NCBI RefSeq assembly: GCF_023499255.1
Contig: NZ_CP092183.1
Location: 8,304,501-8,368,500 of the forward strand
Source: Couchioplanes caeruleus
GTDB taxonomy: Bacteria; Actinomycetota; Actinomycetes; Mycobacteriales; Micromonosporaceae
DNA length: 64,000 nt
Reading direction: 5' to 3'
The notes beneath the pieces are model-generated. The model saw only the letters and a list, made by a program, of their open reading frames with translations. It did not search any database and was not told where the DNA came from. Shown in pieces: positions 1 through 8,201 of this stretch (its first letter is position 1; each line of letters begins with the position of its first letter). A program made the position numbers and the translations under genes.

Positions 1-113
1 ACCCCGGCCCGGTCGGCGACCGCGGCGAGGCTCAGCGCCTCCGGGCCCTTCTCGTCGACCAGGGCGAGCGCCACGTCGACGACCGCGTCGCTGGTCAGGC
101 CGGCCCTAGGCAT
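1..113 (-). CDS. TetR-family transcriptional regulator (5' part, cut by window edge)
   Basis: The minus strand opens at an ATG at 113 and stays open to the window edge for about 37 codons. The peptide begins MPRAGLTSDAVVDVALALVD and continues with EKGPEALSLAAVADRAGV, which is the usual first helix and start of the helix-turn-helix of TetR repressors. The ligand-binding part lies outside the window. A 14-bp-arm palindrome ends 5 bp upstream of the start codon, which fits autoregulation. The assignment to TetR rests on the N-terminal pattern only. Confidence 0.72.
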   Translation of the reverse strand, partial: MPRAGLTSDAVVDVALALVDEKGPEALSLAAVADRAG

Positions 114-118
114 GCAAA

Positions 119-152
119 CTACCTGTCATAGCCCAGAAGCTATGACAGGTAG
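119..152. promoter_or_regulatory. Perfect 14-bp inverted repeat, probable TetR operator
   Basis: CTACCTGTCATAGC at 119-132 is followed by 6 bases and then its exact reverse complement GCTATGACAGGTAG at 139-152. It sits directly upstream of the TetR gene start (113) and 18 bp after the end of the carboxypeptidase gene. Position and symmetry suggest an autoregulatory operator. It could also act as a transcription terminator for the carboxypeptidase, but only a short TTT follows on the minus strand. Confidence 0.55.
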
Positions 153-170
153 GCGCATCCGGCAAGGGGA

Positions 171-1466
171 TCAGCAGTACGTGGACTGCTTGCCGATCAC
201 CTTGTACGGGCAGTCCGCCGCCTCGGCCAGCATCAGCGCGGCCTCCCGGTTGCGAGCGGTCTCCCGGGTGATCACGCTGGCGGGCGGGTAGAAGCCGCCG
301 GCCGACGAGCTGGTCGGGTACATCTCGAAGGTGTACGCGAAGATCTTGTGCGTACCCCAGAGGTAGTCGAGCAGGTCGCCGTCGGTGATGTAGAGGTCGC
401 TGGACTGCTCGGGCGTGTACCCGTTGGTCGCCGCCATCTGCCGGCCCAGCGTCGCGAAGGTGCTGTTCTGGTCCGCGTTCATGTCGGTCGTGGTGTTCGC
501 CGTGGTGTGCCCGAACGGCCACAGCACCAGCTCGGAGTACGTGTGGAAGTCCATCGCGGCCTTGATCTGCTGCACGCCGCCGACGACCCGGCTCAGCACG
601 AAGTCGCGCACCACGCGGGTCTCGGGGGCGGAGAAGGCGGCGGTGCCCCGGTACGTCTCCGACGACGGGCTGCCCGACGAGCCGCCACAGCAGCCCCACT
701 TGTACCCGTAGTTCCGGTTCAGGTCGGTGCCGACGTACCGGGAACCGCTGTTGGGTTGCCGGTTCTTGCGCCACGAGCGGTAACTGCCGGTCGCGATGTC
801 GTACTCGGCGCCGTCCGGGTTCACCGAGGGGATGATCCAGATCTCGCGGCTGTCCACGATGCTCTTGATCCGGCTGTCGCTCGCATAGTTGTCCGTGTAC
901 AGGTGCAGTAGGTAGACCGCCATCTCCACGGTCAGGTGCTCGCGGGCATGGTGGTTGGCGTCGTACAGGACCTCGGGCTCGCTCTCGTCGGTGCCCACGT
1001 TGTCCGAGATCTTCACCGCGACGATGTCCCGGCCCTCGTACGTCTTCCCGAGCACCCGCTTGCTCGCGATCGCCGGGTACCGCGAGACGATCGAGTTCAC
1101 CTCGGAAATCATCTCCGAGTAGTTGTGGTACGCGGCGTCGCGCGACGGGAAGTCCAAGGTGGACACGCCGTCGCCCGCGGTCGCCACCTCGACCTTCTTG
1201 ACGGTGAAGCCGAGCGCCCGCAACGCCTTCACCTCACCCGCCGTCGCGGTCACCTCGACCACGGCGTGCTCCACCGAGTCGATCGAGACGCCGGTGCTGG
1301 CGATGGTGTTGCGCTGCTGGAGGGTACGCACGTCGTACACCTCGTACTGCGCGGAACTGTCGGCACGCAACTCGGCGGTGGCAGGCTGCGCGGTGGCTGC
1401 GGTGGCGGCGATCAGGGCCAGGCCGGCGGTGACAGCCGCGGCCAGACCGGTGACGCGTCGTCTCAT
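171..1466 (-). CDS. Secreted M14 family zinc carboxypeptidase
   Basis: A 431-residue secreted metallocarboxypeptidase that would remove C-terminal residues from peptides outside the cell. It has an N-terminal signal peptide (MRRR, then a hydrophobic stretch to about residue 26), a propeptide-like segment, and the M14 domain from about residue 115. The zinc ligands are seen in HHAREH (H173, E176) and in MDFHTYSEL (H308). The general base is in TFEMYP (E381). [13 protein letters not shown] and SAPETRVV are hallmarks of the carboxypeptidase T/SG subgroup. The start is supported by GGAGG seven bases upstream of the ATG. It is a single-gene unit whose next downstream gene is the TetR regulator. 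Family assignment is firm; substrate preference is not visible. Confidence 0.93.
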   Translation of the reverse strand: MRRRVTGLAAAVTAGLALIAATAATAQPATAELRADSSAQYEVYDVRTLQQRNTIASTGVSIDSVEHAVVEVTATAGEVKALRALGFTVKKVEVATAGDGVSTLDFPSRDAAYHNYSEMISEVNSIVSRYPAIASKRVLGKTYEGRDIVAVKISDNVGTDESEPEVLYDANHHAREHLTVEMAVYLLHLYTDNYASDSRIKSIVDSREIWIIPSVNPDGAEYDIATGSYRSWRKNRQPNSGSRYVGTDLNRNYGYKWGCCGGSSGSPSSETYRGTAAFSAPETRVVRDFVLSRVVGGVQQIKAAMDFHTYSELVLWPFGHTTANTTTDMNADQNSTFATLGRQMAATNGYTPEQSSDLYITDGDLLDYLWGTHKIFAYTFEMYPTSSSAGGFYPPASVITRETARNREAALMLAEAADCPYKVIGKQSTYC

Positions 1467-1595
1467 GAACGACCTCCGGGGGGTGTCAGAGGGGTCCGGG
1501 CCCCGTCACTGCACCACCCGGCATAGACGTTTGGCAATGCGTGGAGGCCATGCCAATGTGCCCCCTACGTCGGCGTGATGACCGCGGACCGCAGC

Positions 1596-2060
1596 TCAGG
1601 AAGCCTTGCCGTCGCCACCGGCCACAGCGTCCGGCCGGCCCGCGGGGCCGGCGGGCCGGGTTGCCCGCTCCCCCTGACCCTGCGCGGGCGGAGCGGCCAG
1701 GTCGCCGGCCGGCTGAGCGGTGCGATCGCCGGCGGGCTGAGCGGCACGGTCGCCGGCCGGCTGAGCAGCACGGTTCGCGGCCGGCTCGGCGGCGCGGTCG
1801 CCGGCTGAGGCGGCTTCCTCGTCGCCCGCGAGCGCCGCCCGGAGCCGTGCCTTCTCCGCGGCGCGCCGCTCGGCGACCGAGCCCAGCTGCTCGGCCATCT
1901 GCTCCCGCCACTTGGCGAGCAGGAAGTACGAGAACGCCGCCGAGGCCACCAGCGCGATCATCGCCTTCACCAGAAAGTTCAGCGGCACCGGCAGCAGCAG
2001 CGCGAACACCACGACGAACAGCCCGAAGCGCCCGAGCGTGTACTTGAGGGCGGGACTCAT
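1596..2060 (-). CDS. DUF4229 family membrane protein with Ala/Gln/Pro repeat tail
   Basis: A 154-residue protein starting MSPALKYTLGRFGLFVVVFA, with two hydrophobic segments (about residues 9-28 and 32-50) followed by a charged stretch (KWREQMAEQLGSVAERRAAEKA) that matches the small actinobacterial DUF4229 family. The C-terminal third is low complexity, with about five degenerate copies of an AAQPAGDR unit, probably expanded by slippage. The start at 2060 is chosen over the longer open frame because GGAG precedes it and the membrane domain starts there. It lies 11 bp downstream of another membrane-protein gene, so the two are probably co-transcribed. Function unknown. Confidence 0.75.
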   Translation of the reverse strand: MSPALKYTLGRFGLFVVVFALLLPVPLNFLVKAMIALVASAAFSYFLLAKWREQMAEQLGSVAERRAAEKARLRAALAGDEEAASAGDRAAEPAANRAAQPAGDRAAQPAGDRTAQPAGDLAAPPAQGQGERATRPAGPAGRPDAVAGGDGKAS

Positions 2061-2071
2061 CTCGTACTCCT

Positions 2072-2500
2072 TCAGCCCACCCGGTGGCTCAGCCACCGGA
2101 GGCCGTAGAACCAGACCAGGCAATAGACGACGGTGAGGCCGAGGGCGCCGACGGCGCCGCTGACCAGGGCCGGGAAGAGCGGCGCGGCCAGGCCGGCGAG
2201 GGTCATGCCCACGGCCACCCCGAAGCCGGCACCCAGGGCGGCAACCACGATCCGGTACGCGCCGAAGCCGGCCGCCCGGAACTCCTCGGTGAACAGCCAC
2301 ACCGGCAGCACGATGGCGATCCATCCGCTGGCCGCCCCGAACTCCGAGGCGCGCACGAGCGACATGAGGCCCTCGAAGATCAGCAGCACCACGAGCCCGG
2401 CGACCAGGCCGGCCAGGCCGACGCCCAGCAGGTCCTGAACGGTCGCCAACCGCCCGTCCGCGTCCCGGCGCGGACGGCGCGCACTCTGAGTCTCGGCCAT
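2072..2500 (-). CDS. Small integral membrane protein, unknown function
   Basis: A 142-residue protein with a basic, soluble N-terminus (MAETQSARRPRRDADGR) and three to four hydrophobic segments (about residues 25-47, 60-72, 83-103 and 112-132). I recognise no enzymatic motif. It precedes the DUF4229 gene by 11 bp in the same direction, which suggests a shared transcript. The gene is preceded by about 680 bp of repeat-bearing non-coding DNA. A TACCCT hexamer on the minus strand, about 10 bases before the ATG, may be a -10 element giving a very short leader. Confidence 0.68.
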   Translation of the reverse strand: MAETQSARRPRRDADGRLATVQDLLGVGLAGLVAGLVVLLIFEGLMSLVRASEFGAASGWIAIVLPVWLFTEEFRAAGFGAYRIVVAALGAGFGVAVGMTLAGLAAPLFPALVSGAVGALGLTVVYCLVWFYGLRWLSHRVG

Positions 2501-2630
2501 GACAAAGCAAAGGGTACGCCGGAGCCCCGGCCCACCCGGCCGCAGCCCGACGCCGATCGCGTGGGTTCCCTCACGGCCGACCCAGCCACGGCGCGTGGCC
2601 CCTGCCGTGGCTCCCGCCGGCCGGCCCTTT

Positions 2631-2837
2631 CCCCCGAAGCCGGCCTACCCTTTCCCGCCGCAACCGACTCACCCGTCCCGCCGAAGCCGGCCGGCCTGTC
2701 CTGCCGAGGTCGACCAACCATTCCCGCCGCAACCGACTCGCCCGTCCCGCCGAAGCCGGCCGACCAGTCCCGCCGCAACCGATCGATCTGTCCCGCCGGA
2801 ACCGACCGACCTGCCCCGCCGAAAGCCGGCCGGCCGG
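2631..2837. repeat. Nine degenerate 23-bp tandem repeats in intergenic DNA
   Basis: Nine consecutive 23-bp units can be laid out without gaps, starting at 2631, 2654, 2677, 2700, 2723, 2746, 2769, 2792 and 2815. Most open with CCCGCCG and continue AAGCCGGCC or CAACCGACT, so two sub-types partly alternate. The 23-bp period is not a multiple of three and the frames across it are low-complexity, so the array is unlikely to encode protein. It lies in the 2501-3189 gap between mqnE and a membrane-protein gene. Confidence 0.8.
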
Positions 2838-2985
2838 AGCAGCGGCCCGCGCCCGGACCGACCGCAACCGACCGCAACCGACCCAAGCCAGCAGCACCCC
2901 GGCCGACAAAGCCGGCCCAAGCTCTGCCGACGCGGGGCCGGACCAACGCCGAACCGAGCCCGCGCACTGCGAGCAAGGGGGCCGG

Positions 2986-3120
2986 GCCGAACCGGGGCCC
3001 GGCAGGCGAAGGCGCTAGACCGAACCGGCGCCCGGCAGGCAAAGCGCCAGGCCGAACCGGCAAACGGCGGCAACTTGCCGGGCCCGGACCAACCCAGGCC
3101 GAACCGGCAGACGACGGCAA
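2986..3120. repeat. Second irregular repeat block and remainder of the 2501-3189 non-coding gap
   Basis: Downstream of the 23-bp array there are four irregular copies of a unit that opens CCGAACCGG. Two of these continue with GCCCGGCAGGC and are spaced 33 bp apart. The rest of the 2501-3189 gap (about 690 bp) holds short CAACCGACCG iterations near 2866-2890 and otherwise no coding frame, terminator or promoter that I can support. I regard the whole gap as an expanded intergenic region downstream of mqnE. Confidence 0.5.
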
Positions 3121-3189
3121 GGCACCGGGCCACGCCAGGCTCGGCCGCGCCCACCCCTTGCCGGGGTCAGGCGACGGCCGTCCGGCGGA

Positions 3190-4359
3190 TCAGGCCCAGA
3201 CCTGCTGGGGCTCGCTGCGGCGTTCGGCCAGCGGCGTCGGCTTGTCGTACTCCCGGACGACCTCGTAGCGGGTGTTGCGTTCGACCGGCTGGAAGCCCGC
3301 GTCCCAGATGAGGTCGAGCAGGTCGCCGCGGTGCATCGTGTTCGGGGTGCCGTACGAGTCGGCGTCGTGGGTGATCTTGTATTCGACGACCGAGCCGTCG
3401 AGGTCGTCGACGCCGAAGTTGAGGGAGAGCTGGGCGACCGAGAGGCCGTGCATGACCCAGAAGCACTTGACGTGCGGCACGTTGTCGAACAGGAGCCGGG
3501 ACACCGCGAACGTCTTGAGCGACTCGGCCGGTGCCGCCATCGTCGTGCGGGCCTGGATGCGGTTACGGATCTTGCCGTCCGCCGAGTCGACGAAGTCGTG
3601 CTGGTAGCGCAGCGGGATGAAGACCGCGAAGCCGCCCGTCTCGTCCTGCAGCTCGCGGAGGCGCAGCACGTGGTCGACCCGGTGCCGCGGCTCCTCGATG
3701 TGGCCGTACAGCATGGTCGCCGGGGTCTTCATGCCCTTCTGGTGTGCCAGCCGGTGGATCCGCGACCAGTCCTCCCAGTGGCAGTTGTGGTCGACGATGT
3801 GCTGGCGGACCTCCCAGTCGAAGATCTCCGCGCCACCGCCGGTCAGCGACTCGAGGCCGGCGTCCATCAGCTCGTCGAGGATCTCGCTCGCCGGCAGGCC
3901 GCTGATCTTCTCGAACCACTGCACCTCGGTCGCCGTGAAGCACTTGAGGTTGACCTTGGGCAGCGCCGCCTTCAGCTCGCGCAGCACCTTGGGGTAGTAG
4001 CGCCAGGGCAGCGTGGGGTGCAGGCCGTTGACGATGTGCAGCTCGGTGAGCTGCTCGTCCTCCATCTCCTTGGCCTTGCGGACCGCCTCGTCGATGCGCA
4101 TCGTGTACGCGTCCTTCTCGCCCGGCTTGCGCTGGAAGGAGCAGTACGCACAGCTGGCGGAGCAGACGTTCGTGAGGTTCAGGTGCCGGTTGACGTTGAA
4201 CATCACCCGGTCGCCGTTCATCTCGGTGCGCTTGTGGTGCGCCAGCCGCCCGAGCCACGCGAGGTCGTCGGACTCGTAGAGGGCGATGCCGTCCTCGCGC
4301 GTCAGCCGCTCACCGGCGTAGACCTTGGCCTCCAGCTCGCGCTTCAGTCCGACGTCCAT
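3190..4359 (-). CDS. mqnE: Aminofutalosine synthase MqnE (radical SAM)
   Basis: MqnE joins 3-enolpyruvyl-benzoate to S-adenosylmethionine to make aminofutalosine, an early step of futalosine-route menaquinone synthesis. The protein is 389 residues. The radical-SAM cluster motif CSASCAYC supplies C66, C70 and C73. Family features include GGGAEIFDWEVRQHI and KGMKTPATMLYGHIEEPRHR. I place the start at 4359 because AGAGGGG lies 5 bases upstream; the two ATGs 15-18 bases further upstream lack a ribosome site. The other menaquinone genes in the window (14.3-17.9 kb) are not contiguous with it. Its 3' end is followed by the 690-bp repeat region. Confidence 0.95.
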   Translation of the reverse strand: MDVGLKRELEAKVYAGERLTREDGIALYESDDLAWLGRLAHHKRTEMNGDRVMFNVNRHLNLTNVCSASCAYCSFQRKPGEKDAYTMRIDEAVRKAKEMEDEQLTELHIVNGLHPTLPWRYYPKVLRELKAALPKVNLKCFTATEVQWFEKISGLPASEILDELMDAGLESLTGGGAEIFDWEVRQHIVDHNCHWEDWSRIHRLAHQKGMKTPATMLYGHIEEPRHRVDHVLRLRELQDETGGFAVFIPLRYQHDFVDSADGKIRNRIQARTTMAAPAESLKTFAVSRLLFDNVPHVKCFWVMHGLSVAQLSLNFGVDDLDGSVVEYKITHDADSYGTPNTMHRGDLLDLIWDAGFQPVERNTRYEVVREYDKPTPLAERRSEPQQVWA

Positions 4360-4572
4360 CTGGGCCCCTCTCATCACGGTGCTGTCGAGCGTACGTCCAA
4401 CCCCCGACAGAAGCCGCCCGCGGCCGCTTCCGGGCGGCGCAGGTCACGTCGGCGACTTACGATTCTCAGCGTCCTTTCATCTCCATTCGATCGACACCGG
4501 TGCAGGTGTTGGGGTAAGACCTTTATGGGGACCGAAGACGCCGGTGGGCGACCGGCTCGGGACGGGGTGCGC

Positions 4573-6348
4573 ATGGGTGGGACGAGGCGGAGCCGACGCG
4601 GTTCGGCGGTGCGGGTGCGCCCCTGGTGGCGCCCGCTCGCGTACTCCGCTGCGACCGCCGCTGCCATCGCTGCCCTGTTCAACCCTCTTCCCGCCGGCGC
4701 GTCGCCCGTCGCGCCGGGTGCACCGGTCGCACCGGCGGTGCCCGTCGCCCCCGCCCTCCCGGTCGCGCCCGCGGCGCCCGGCTCCGTTCCGGACGCGGGC
4801 TCCCGGCCCGTCGCGATCGGTTCGATCACGCTGCCGGGCCAGCGGAGCACGACGCCCACCACGCCGCCGACGTCGAGCATCATCGGGGCCGGCGCACCGA
4901 CCAACCCGATCATGCGGAAGATCGAGGCCGGCCGGGCCGCGGTCGCCGCCATGGGCGAGCAGCTCGCGAAGCTCGACGAGGATCTCAACCTCACGCGGAC
5001 GCAGCTCTCGACCGCCGACCAGAAGGTCACCCAGACCCAGACCGCGGTGACGGCGGCCCAGCAGGAGGTCACGGCCGCAGCCGCCGCTTCCGTACGCAAC
5101 GCCGCGGCGCTCCCGCCCGGCTCGTTCGGTTCCGGGCTGCAGGACCTCGACTCCCTCGCGCGGATCCAGCGCGGCGATTCCGCCACCGAGCAGGCGGCCG
5201 GCCGGCAGCTGACCATCGTGCAGTCGGCGTATGCGGCAGCGGTGGCCGAGCAGCAGAACCTGCGTACGACCTTCGACCGGCTCACCATCGAACGGACCGC
5301 CAAGAAGACCGCGCTCGACAAGAAGACGGCCGCTCAGCAGAAGTACGAGCAGCAGCACGCCGACGTGATCGCCGCGTCCGACGCCGCCGAGGCGGTCCAG
5401 GACGCCCAGGCCGGCGCCGGCTTCCTCGCGGGCGAGAACGCGGGCCGCGGCGCCGACCCGCGGGCCATCGCGGCGCTGCGGATCGCCCTGGCTCAGCGCG
5501 GAGATCCGTACGTGTGGTCCGAGGAGGGCCCGGACTGGTTCGACTGCTCCGGGCTCATGTACTACGCCTACCGCTCGGACGCCGCGGGCAACTTCCCGCT
5601 CACCCGGGTGTCGAAGGACCAGTACTACCAGACCCGCGGCAAGACGGTGGACCGTTACTCGCTGCTCCCCGGCGACCTGTTGTTCTTCAGTTCGTCGACC
5701 AGCTGGACGGGCATCCACCACGTCGCCATGTACGCCGGCGACGGCATGATGGTGGAGGCCCCGCGCACCGGCCTGAACGTGCGGCTCGTCCCCGTACGCT
5801 GGACGAGGTTGTTCGCGGCGACGCGCATCTACGGCTCGGTCGAGGGCACGGTCGAGGGCCCGCACCTGGGCTCGCCGGACCCGGAGACGCCGAGCAACCA
5901 CACGCCGACGACGAGCCCCACGCCGCGGCCGAGCAGCAAGCCACCGACGAAGCCGACGACCCCGGGCAGCCCGTCGACGTCGCCCAGCAAGCCGTCGACC
6001 TCGCCGAGCAAGCCGTCGACCCCGCCGAGCTCGCCGTCCACCTCGCCGGGCACACCGTCCACGTCGCCGAGCACGGAGCCGAAGCCGACGACCACGCCAC
6101 CGACCACGAGCGCGCCCCCGTCGGCGGCGCCGAGCAAGTCGCAGGACACGTCGCCGTCCGGCTCGGCGGACAGCTCGGACGGCACGAAGTCACCGACGGC
6201 GTCGGCCACCAGCAGCAAGACGACCGCGCCGGCGCCGACCACGACGTCCAAGCCGGCTACCCCGAAGACGTCGACGTCCACGACGGCGAAGTCCTCCGCA
6301 TCGGCGAAGACGTCGGCGAGCACCTCCAGCTCCGCGACGGCGAAATGA
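4573..6348 (+). CDS. Secreted NlpC/P60 peptidoglycan endopeptidase with coiled coil and Ser/Thr/Pro tail
   Basis: A cell-wall hydrolase of the RipA/NlpC type that would cut the stem peptide of peptidoglycan outside the membrane. Order: Arg-rich signal peptide (to about residue 43), Pro/Ala linker, two coiled-coil segments (about 110-280), then an NlpC/P60 domain (about 305-425) with catalytic Cys in DWFDCSGL (C325) and His in HHVAMYAG (H383). The last 150 residues are a Ser/Thr/Pro/Lys-rich tail, probably spanning or binding the wall. The start at 4573 has GGACGGGG just upstream. An in-frame ATG at 4525 would add 16 residues and cannot be excluded. Divergent from mqnE. I looked for a c-di-AMP riboswitch upstream and did not find one. 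Confidence 0.88.
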   Translation: MGGTRRSRRGSAVRVRPWWRPLAYSAATAAAIAALFNPLPAGASPVAPGAPVAPAVPVAPALPVAPAAPGSVPDAGSRPVAIGSITLPGQRSTTPTTPPTSSIIGAGAPTNPIMRKIEAGRAAVAAMGEQLAKLDEDLNLTRTQLSTADQKVTQTQTAVTAAQQEVTAAAAASVRNAAALPPGSFGSGLQDLDSLARIQRGDSATEQAAGRQLTIVQSAYAAAVAEQQNLRTTFDRLTIERTAKKTALDKKTAAQQKYEQQHADVIAASDAAEAVQDAQAGAGFLAGENAGRGADPRAIAALRIALAQRGDPYVWSEEGPDWFDCSGLMYYAYRSDAAGNFPLTRVSKDQYYQTRGKTVDRYSLLPGDLLFFSSSTSWTGIHHVAMYAGDGMMVEAPRTGLNVRLVPVRWTRLFAATRIYGSVEGTVEGPHLGSPDPETPSNHTPTTSPTPRPSSKPPTKPTTPGSPSTSPSKPSTSPSKPSTPPSSPSTSPGTPSTSPSTEPKPTTTPPTTSAPPSAAPSKSQDTSPSGSADSSDGTKSPTASATSSKTTAPAPTTTSKPATPKTSTSTTAKSSASAKTSASTSSSATAK

Positions 6349-6551
6349 CCGCAGCAGCGGAATGACCGCGACAGCGAGACAATCAGGTAACAGCCGGGGT
6401 CGGAAACCGGATCTTCGGGTGCGGACCGCTTGACGCCGGGTGCGCATATGAGCGGTGATATGGCACGGTAGTGACGAACGCCGCGGCATCCGGCTTGCCC
6501 GGCGTCGGCGCATGTGACGTCGCACGCGAGTGGCGGCGATCGGGAGGACCC

Positions 6552-7964
6552 ATGGACGAGCGGCAGGCGGCATCGGACAGCGACGGCACGAAGCCGCCGG
6601 TTGTGCCGACGCCCGCGAGCAGCTCCGGGCCGCACGACGATCAGGGGTACGAGCTTCCCCCGCCGCCGGCCGCGGGTGCCCTGTGGGCGCCGGACCGGGC
6701 CGGCTCGGCGAAGCCGGTGTCCGGATCGGCCTCGGTGCCCAGCTCCGCGCCGGTCAGCGGATCGTCCGGCCGCGCGCCGGTGCGGGACGAGAGCGCCGCG
6801 AGCCGGCCCGCCACCCGGCAGGGCGGCGTCTACGGCACGCGCTCGATCGACCAGTCCGCCAAGGCTGCCGAGGCGCCGGCGACCGCCTCCGAGCCCGCCA
6901 CGCCCGCGGAGCCGGAGCCCGATCTGCCGGAGCCGTCGACGCCCGATCCGCGGCCGAAGCCCGAGCCTGCGAAGCCCACCCGCCCGGAGCCGGCGCCGTT
7001 CCCGTCGCCCTCGCCGATGCCGCCCGGCCCGGGTCCGTCGCCCACGCCGCCGGGTCCCGTGCCGCCCGGTCCGGGTCCGAACCCGGTGCCGCCCGGTCCC
7101 GGCCCCAACCCTGTGCCTCCGGGCCCCGGTCCGAGCCCGGTGCCGCCCGGTCCTGGTCCTAGCCCGGTGCCGCCGGGTCCCGGGCCGTCGCCGGTGCCCG
7201 CGCCGCCGCCGTTCCCGGCTCCGCCCGTCATCCCGTCGTCGGGCCTGCCGTCGTACACGATGCCGCCGGCCGGTGGGCCCGCGGCGAGCGACCTGACGAT
7301 GCCCTTCACCTCCGCGACGGCCGGCGGAGGCTCCGCGGGCCACCCGGCGACGGATCGCAACCCCGACGCGACCATGCCGTTCAACGCGGGCGCCGGGAGC
7401 GACCTCACCATGCCGTTCAACGCCGGCGCCGGGAGCGACGCGACCATGAGTTTCAAGGCCGGCGCGGGAAGCGACGCGACCATGCCGTTCAACGCCGGCG
7501 CGGGCAGCGACTCGACGATGCCGTTCGCGACGCACGCCGCCCAGCAGGCCGTCACCTTCGGGGTCGGCGCATCGGGCCCGGCTCGCCAGCCGTTCGGCGG
7601 AGCCACCGCGCCGGCCGGTGGGCCCGCCGGGCGGCCCGGGACGTACGGGTCGGGTTCCGGACAGGGCGGCGCCGTGCCCCAGCAGCGCGGCGAGGGCACG
7701 GTGTACGGCGGCCTCGCCGACTACGCACCCGCCGACATGACGATGCCCGTGATGATGAACCCGGTGGAGAACTCCGGCTCGCTGACCGGCCACATCCTCG
7801 CCCAGGGCTGGCGCGATGCCCCCGAGGTGCAGCGGCGCAGCAACGTCAAGGTGATCGTCGCCATGCTCATCGTGCTGCTGCTCCTGGTCGGTGTGAGCCT
7901 CGTCTTCCTGTTCACCGTCGGCGACGCCTTCAGCAACATGATCGGTGGAGTTTTCTCGAAATAG
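6552..7964 (+). CDS. Proline-rich, C-terminally membrane-anchored protein with TMPF repeats
   Basis: A 470-residue protein with no recognised enzymatic domain. The N-terminal 150 residues are acidic and disordered. Residues about 150-230 are a PGPGP/PVPP repeat. Residues 274-325 carry five copies of TMPF or TMSF at a strict 12-residue spacing (TMPFNAGAGSDA). A single hydrophobic helix (about residues 435-456, VIVAMLIVLLLLVGVSLVF) lies near the C-terminus, with 14 residues beyond it, so the bulk is probably cytoplasmic. The start has GGGAGGA upstream. Thr-rich disordered regions on single-pass proteins are common Ser/Thr-kinase and FHA-domain partners in actinobacteria, but that role is inference here. 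Confidence 0.75.
   Translation: MDERQAASDSDGTKPPVVPTPASSSGPHDDQGYELPPPPAAGALWAPDRAGSAKPVSGSASVPSSAPVSGSSGRAPVRDESAASRPATRQGGVYGTRSIDQSAKAAEAPATASEPATPAEPEPDLPEPSTPDPRPKPEPAKPTRPEPAPFPSPSPMPPGPGPSPTPPGPVPPGPGPNPVPPGPGPNPVPPGPGPSPVPPGPGPSPVPPGPGPSPVPAPPPFPAPPVIPSSGLPSYTMPPAGGPAASDLTMPFTSATAGGGSAGHPATDRNPDATMPFNAGAGSDLTMPFNAGAGSDATMSFKAGAGSDATMPFNAGAGSDSTMPFATHAAQQAVTFGVGASGPARQPFGGATAPAGGPAGRPGTYGSGSGQGGAVPQQRGEGTVYGGLADYAPADMTMPVMMNPVENSGSLTGHILAQGWRDAPEVQRRSNVKVIVAMLIVLLLLVGVSLVFLFTVGDAFSNMIGGVFSK
7371..7526 (+). repeat. 36-bp in-frame tandem repeats encoding TMPFNAGAGSD
   Basis: Four full 36-bp units begin at 7371, 7407, 7443 and 7479 and a partial fifth begins at 7515. All keep the reading frame and encode TMPFNAGAGSD plus one variable residue; the third unit reads TMSFKAGAGSD. 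The high identity and in-frame period suggest recent duplication under coding constraint. Confidence 0.85.
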
Positions 7965-7993
7965 TTGTCGCTTCGCCGCAGGCCATCTAGGCT
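7965..7993 (+). promoter_or_regulatory. Candidate upstream promoter of the DEAD-box helicase gene
   Basis: TTGTCG at 7965-7970 and TAGGCT at 7988-7993 are separated by 17 bp, which matches the main actinobacterial sigma factor pattern. Together with a second candidate at 8059-8086 it would give the helicase mRNA a 5' leader of about 100-200 bases, as is common for autoregulated RNA helicases. Not tested. Confidence 0.4.
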
Positions 7994-8058
7994 GGCGAGG
8001 TTGCGCCGGGGGTGAGACAGCCCACTACCGGCGCGGAATGCGGGCAGTGTCTGTGACG

Positions 8059-8086
8059 TTGACCCGTACACTGATGGCAGTAATTG
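8059..8086 (+). promoter_or_regulatory. Candidate proximal promoter of the DEAD-box helicase gene
   Basis: TTGACC at 8059-8064 and TAATTG at 8081-8086 are separated by 16 bp. The region 7965-8201 otherwise contains no gene. A transcript from here would carry a leader of about 108 bases before the TTG start. Confidence 0.4.
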
Positions 8087-8201
8087 ACCTGGCGTGCCCT
8101 GTGGGTGCACGCCACGGGCGTTCTTGCGGGCATTTCAGCGGTCGGCTCACAGCAGCCGAGGCGGGCCATTCGCGAGCATGCGCCCCCGTAGAGAGGTTCT
8201 C

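Noticed and set aside
2631..2837. CRISPR array
   Set aside because: The 23-bp units are contiguous with no spacers, and no cas gene is present.
3331..4524. Upstream extension of the NlpC/P60 open frame
   Set aside because: It runs antisense through mqnE and lacks any protein-like pattern before the signal peptide near 4573.
4378..4572. Possible c-di-AMP (ydaO-type) riboswitch before the NlpC/P60 gene, as is common in actinobacteria
   Set aside because: The conserved cores of that riboswitch are not present in this stretch.
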